Assembly: GCA_025266875.1 (NCBI GenBank)
Contig: JALLLT010000017.1
Location: 310,001-374,000, forward strand
From: Fennellomyces sp. T-0311
Taxonomy: Eukaryota > Mucoromycota > Mucoromycetes > Mucorales > Lichtheimiaceae
DNA length: 64,000 bases
Direction of reading: 5' to 3'
Shown in pieces: positions 60,343 to 64,000 of this stretch. Every line of letters begins with the position of its first letter. Position 1 is the first letter of the stretch. The position numbers and the translations under genes are program-made. Below the pieces are notes generated by a model. It was not told the origin of the DNA. It made no database searches and saw only the letters and a list, made by a program, of their open reading frames with translations.

Positions 60343-61669
60343 TTTGAAAGAGAGAACGTCCGCGAAAGAAAGTGGTTTTTCATAGGGAATGTATTACTTC
60401 ATTTAAATAAAAGTACACAGTCAAATATATTGTAGTCTTCTGAAAAGCTCATTTTGCTTGCAAGGGCAAAAGTCACTGAAAAGGATAGGAATATGGTGCA
60501 TAATAGAGTAATCGCAGTATGTAATGATCGTCGCTTGTTTATAGAGGAGGACTGGGGTATATCTTTAATATTCTATTGTGAAAATTAATGGTACATGTTA
60601 CTCCTTGGCGCTCATAGAAACGTCTATCTGCAAGTGCTCTCTCCTCCTATTTTGATATATAGCACCTATCTTTTTTATTAAGAGTGTACGCGATAAAGTA
60701 CCGATGAAATATACACATACATTCGATTATGGGTGATTTTGCCACTGTCTATCTGCTTTTTCCTTGAGAATAGTAGATGGCCAAAATATGTGTCATTTTT
60801 GTTTTTATTCCTTGCTGCTTTTCTGCATGAGTAATGTTTTTGACCAAAGCTTTTGATTGCTTACAAGTCAAAGTAGCTATTATTATCCGTTGGTGCATGG
60901 GTAACACAATAATGGTGTGATATGTCATATCCGGCTGTCTGATCACTTACGGTGCTGGTATCTAAATTTAAGGGGGGGGGGAAGAGTCTGGAAGATATCA
61001 TCAGCTCGTGAAAGCACGGACAAGTTGGCAGCACAGATCCCGGGCCACAATCGAGAGACGGTCCCCGTCACTCAAAAGCTGAAACAAAGCAATTAAAAAA
61101 AGATTCCTAAAGGTCGGATATACTTTATACAGCTCGACGGATAAAAAGAGTTTGTGAATTTAAAAGCAAAAGACACGTCTATGTGTATATCTGATTAAAA
61201 GGCAAAAAAAAATATGCGCAGAGTACAATCTATTTTTGGCTCATCATGCTTTAACGGAAGACGAAAATATCTCGCGTGTACGTGGTCCTTGCGCAAAGCC
61301 TAGATGCAATTCCAAATAGAACAAACACGTCGTTCGATGCGCCGCTTTAAACTCGGATCAAGGCGGCGGCGGTAGCCTCTCCGGCGGTGAATTTATATCG
61401 CCGGATCCCAAAGGCAAAAGAATAACCGCAGAGGATGATACCATGATTACGGGAAGCCAGAATGGATCCAGAGCAAGTGGATCGGTCTTTTTGAATATAA
61501 TCGCACGGAAGCAAAGGATCAATACTGAGAGTTGTTAAATAACCAGTCAAGCTTGACTGTTGAAGCTATAACAGGATTCGTCGATCCGATTCTATGATGC
61601 TTATGGTTCCTGATTTTGGGAATGTAGCAAACGATCCCAAATACACGGGATGACACGACTGATAGAAGA
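60343..61669. other. Intergenic, 1.3 kb
   Basis: AT-rich with a poly-G run (about 60973-60981). No gene supported. Confidence 0.5.
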
Positions 61670-62128
61670 ATGAGTAATAACACGTGTCATTGGATATTGC
61701 TGTATTATGGTAACACGCCCGCAGTAACAAGCTTATTTTGCGACTCGGAAACCATCGTAAAAGCTGCGTGCTACATAGTTATGCAGACATCAAATCGAAA
61801 TTCGGATCTTAAACCGCCATCTTTGTACGAATCTGCTCTTTATTTATTGTGCATTAAAATATCCACTCGTACGTATGGAATTCCTAGCATTAATTACATA
61901 CCCTTGGAAAAAGTCGTTTCGGATTACCGTACAATTTTTGAAACTGATTGGATTCATATAGACTTAGTAATAACCTACCATCATCGGCATTCTTTCTGGA
62001 TATTTGATCTTTTGTTCATGCAATTCTATAAAAAGTCATATCCAATTGTTCTAGATCCAAATAGATCCTCATCGCTAGCTATTCCGCTCATTATAACCAT
62101 GTTCCTGTTAGAGAAAGTGTCAAAGTAG
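61670..62128 (+). CDS. Possible uncharacterised protein, 152 residues
   Basis: Intronless open frame. The product includes PPSLYESALYLLCIKISTRT near residue 50, a spacing seen in some SOCS-box-like or LRR-type helices, and hydrophobic aromatic-rich stretches toward the end. No family is certain. Length and composition favour a real gene slightly over chance. Confidence 0.4.
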   Translation: MSNNTCHWILLYYGNTPAVTSLFCDSETIVKAACYIVMQTSNRNSDLKPPSLYESALYLLCIKISTRTYGIPSINYIPLEKVVSDYRTIFETDWIHIDLVITYHHRHSFWIFDLLFMQFYKKSYPIVLDPNRSSSLAIPLIITMFLLEKVSK

Positions 62129-62722
62129 CAACACATTTTAGCTTTCTATAACCATGGATATAATCTATCATCCACGTTTTACGGACTATCACTTCAATGT
62201 TTGTCCGCCATGACACACTTTTTTTTTGTTCTGGATTCTGGAAGCAGAATTCCACTGTTTCTTAAATTCAACTCTCGATAGCCACTTTTTTTTCCGCAAG
62301 ATAAAAACACTGTAAAATTTTTTTTAATCCTACAGGACAATAACCCTGGAGAGATAACGTAACTGCGCCATCGAACGGGCCAGATTTTGACTTTATCTTT
62401 GTGGCCAACTATTGGTCTAGTGCTATTTTTAATAAGACCGACCCGAGGATCCGAAACATCGGTTATTCATAAAGAACGGCGATCTCCCTGGAACGCATTT
62501 GCACGACACTCGGTCGTGCCACCTCGAAAGGACGCTATTTGTTGACTAGCGGGATGCTAAAACCCAGAACTTTCCTTTTCAAGCATCGTTTCAGAATTCT
62601 TTTTTTTTAGACTGGCTTGAAAAAACCGCGGCATATATAAAAAGCTACTGGTTTGCACGCACCTAGCGAAACCCGCATCACTTTCTTTTTTCGTTTGTTT
62701 ATTATACCCTTTTTAAAAAAAA
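62129..62722. promoter_or_regulatory. Promoter region of the GNAT gene
   Basis: TATATAA (62634-62640) lies 83 bp before the ATG; several poly-T tracts precede it. No gene was seen here. Confidence 0.5.
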
Positions 62723-63518
62723 ATGTCGCTGTCAACTGTTCCCGTGGATGAACGACGTATCAGTCGCAAACTTACTGTCAATGTCGAGCAAACTCAAATA
62801 AACGTCCGTCCTGTAATTAAAGGTAAGAAAAAAAAGGTTTTTCATGGAAAACAAGAGTTTTTTTATCTAATTCAGCTATTTTTGTTTAGGTGCAATTAAA
62901 GAAGCAGCGCACACAATGGCCGATGCATATTCTCGTAGCACTATGTTTGGCTGCGAGCTTGATAGTCCCAGACACGATGAATTTTTGTATACCCTTTTCA
63001 AGACCATGATCAGCACTGCAACGTTGGAAAGCCGAGATTTTGCAATCCAAGTCGAGGGGTGCACGGGTGTACTGGTTTGGACCAACGCGAATCACGGTTA
63101 TCACTGGCCACAAGTGTTCGGCACAGCAAAATTGGCAAGCTTTATTGGATGGCCTGCTGCTTTGCGCGCGACGATGAAATTACAACCCTACTGCGACAAG
63201 ATCCGCCGCAAAGTCATGAAGGGTTATCCTTATTACATCACAATTGGGTACATGGGTGTTTTACCACATGAGCAGCGTAAAGGTTTCGGCTCGGCGTTGC
63301 TCCACCACCTTACCGATAAGGCAGATGCGGTCCAGCAACCTATTTGTGCTCAGGTGAACGACGACAAGGCACTTCAATTCTTTAAAAAGTTTGGATTCAC
63401 GGTTGCCGCAGAGCTCAAAAACGGATCGTTGTTTATGGTTCGGGAGCCTGTTGTCATGACCAACACTCAACCTCAACCGCTTCGTATCCGACCTGGTCGA
63501 CGGATCTCGGATTACTAG
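62723..63518 (+). CDS. GNAT-family N-acetyltransferase
   Basis: Acetyl-CoA-dependent acetyltransferase; acceptor unknown. Exons 62723-62822 and 62890-63518; 242 residues. The acetyl-CoA pyrophosphate loop is in YMGVLPHEQRKGFGSALLHH (Q/R-x-x-G-x-G/A), followed by ICAQVNDDKALQFFKKFGFT, the usual final strand and helix of the fold. The N-terminal part, with TMADAYSRSTMFGC, and WPAALRAT match small soluble GNAT proteins common in fungi. Start context is good, with AAAAAAAAATG. Confidence 0.9.
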
Positions 63519-63615
63519 TTAGTGCTTGCATCATGTTACCCGCTTTCTTTATACTGCACTGTAAATATCCAACAAAACCTCTCTCATGTACCATATATTA
63601 AAAAGCATTTTAATA

Positions 63616-64000
63616 TCACCAATCGAGCTTTTTATTGGTTTCCGCAGGACATTGGTCTGCTGGGACAGGGCATGCATTAAGAGTAGCCCACCCGCCACCT
63701 GAGCGACCGGCCTTTTCCAAAGCAAACTCCCAGTAATGAAGGGTGCATAACAGCACGGGACCAATCTCGGGAGGATATTCATCTTCTGCTACTTCGCCAA
63801 GATACGTCAAGTCGGCACCGGCGTGAGGACAGTAGCGATCCGCTGTATACTTTTTGCCGTTTGTCAAGGTAATTAAAATACGATCCTTATCAGATGGATC
63901 GATCTCAATCGTAGGTTCGTCTTGGGCACGAGGAGCGGTCGTAGGCTCGGCCTTTGGTTCTCCCTTCTTTGGTTCCTCCGTCTTTGGCTGCTCTTCCGTC
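63616..64000 (-). CDS. Rieske [2Fe-2S] domain protein, 5' end outside the window
   Basis: The reading frame is open from the window edge (64000) to the stop at 63616, so at least 128 C-terminal residues are visible. The two iron-sulphur ligand pairs are CPHAG and CTLHYWEF, with the ADLTYLG loop between. A Lys/Glu/Pro-rich linker (KTEEPKKGEPKAEP) precedes the domain. It looks like a small soluble Rieske protein or the end of a larger redox protein. The gene converges with the GNAT gene 97 bp away. The partner oxidase, if any, lies beyond this window. Confidence 0.88.
   Translation of the reverse strand, partial: TEEQPKTEEPKKGEPKAEPTTAPRAQDEPTIEIDPSDKDRILITLTNGKKYTADRYCPHAGADLTYLGEVAEDEYPPEIGPVLLCTLHYWEFALEKAGRSGGGWATLNACPVPADQCPAETNKKLDW

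Overview
The window is nuclear DNA from a fungus, most likely an early-diverging filamentous (Mucoromycota/Mucorales-like) species. Nearly all genes are split by short GT-AG introns of about 50-80 nt. The gene set is fungal: an APSES regulator, Vac7, a Dal5-type permease, an ATF-type acyltransferase, and an HRI-type eIF2alpha kinase. Several families (transmembrane SH3 proteins, type II glycosyltransferases) look typical of this phylum. The assignment rests on gene content and gene structure, not on any database search.

Layout: 0.2-5 kb holds a secreted GH36 alpha-galactosidase and, 1.4 kb downstream, a decayed tandem copy of its 3' end. 5-15.2 kb holds an APSES factor, a dynein light intermediate chain and thymidylate kinase on the minus strand, then an IML2/TTC39-type TPR protein. 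15.2-23.3 kb holds an O6-alkylguanine-DNA alkyltransferase divergent from a type II membrane glycosyltransferase, a Pro/Gln/His-rich protein and phosphoglycerate kinase. 24.5-32 kb holds a small C2H2 protein, a 12-exon MFS permease, a short palindromic MITE-like element and small poorly known genes. 32-41 kb holds Sac1 phosphoinositide phosphatase, a transmembrane SH3 protein and an HRI-like kinase. 41-46.8 kb is gene-poor, with coding-like debris. 46.8-53.7 kb holds a second glycosyltransferase, Vac7 and an acetyltransferase, followed by a 1.17-kb near-perfect inverted repeat. 55.8-64 kb holds PRA1/Yip3, Rrp17, CCDC25, a class V aminotransferase lacking its catalytic lysine, a GNAT acetyltransferase and a truncated Rieske protein.

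The genes are mostly housekeeping and do not form one pathway. Loose themes are membrane identity and traffic (Sac1, Vac7, PRA1, dynein), cell-surface glycosylation (two glycosyltransferases) and nucleotide/DNA maintenance (TMK, MGMT). No CRISPR, rRNA or convincing tRNA was seen. The most unusual items are the long hairpin element at 53.8-55 kb, the lysine-less aminotransferase, the alpha-galactosidase relic and a splice/frame anomaly in CCDC25. All exon boundaries below were read by eye from frame continuity and splice consensus.
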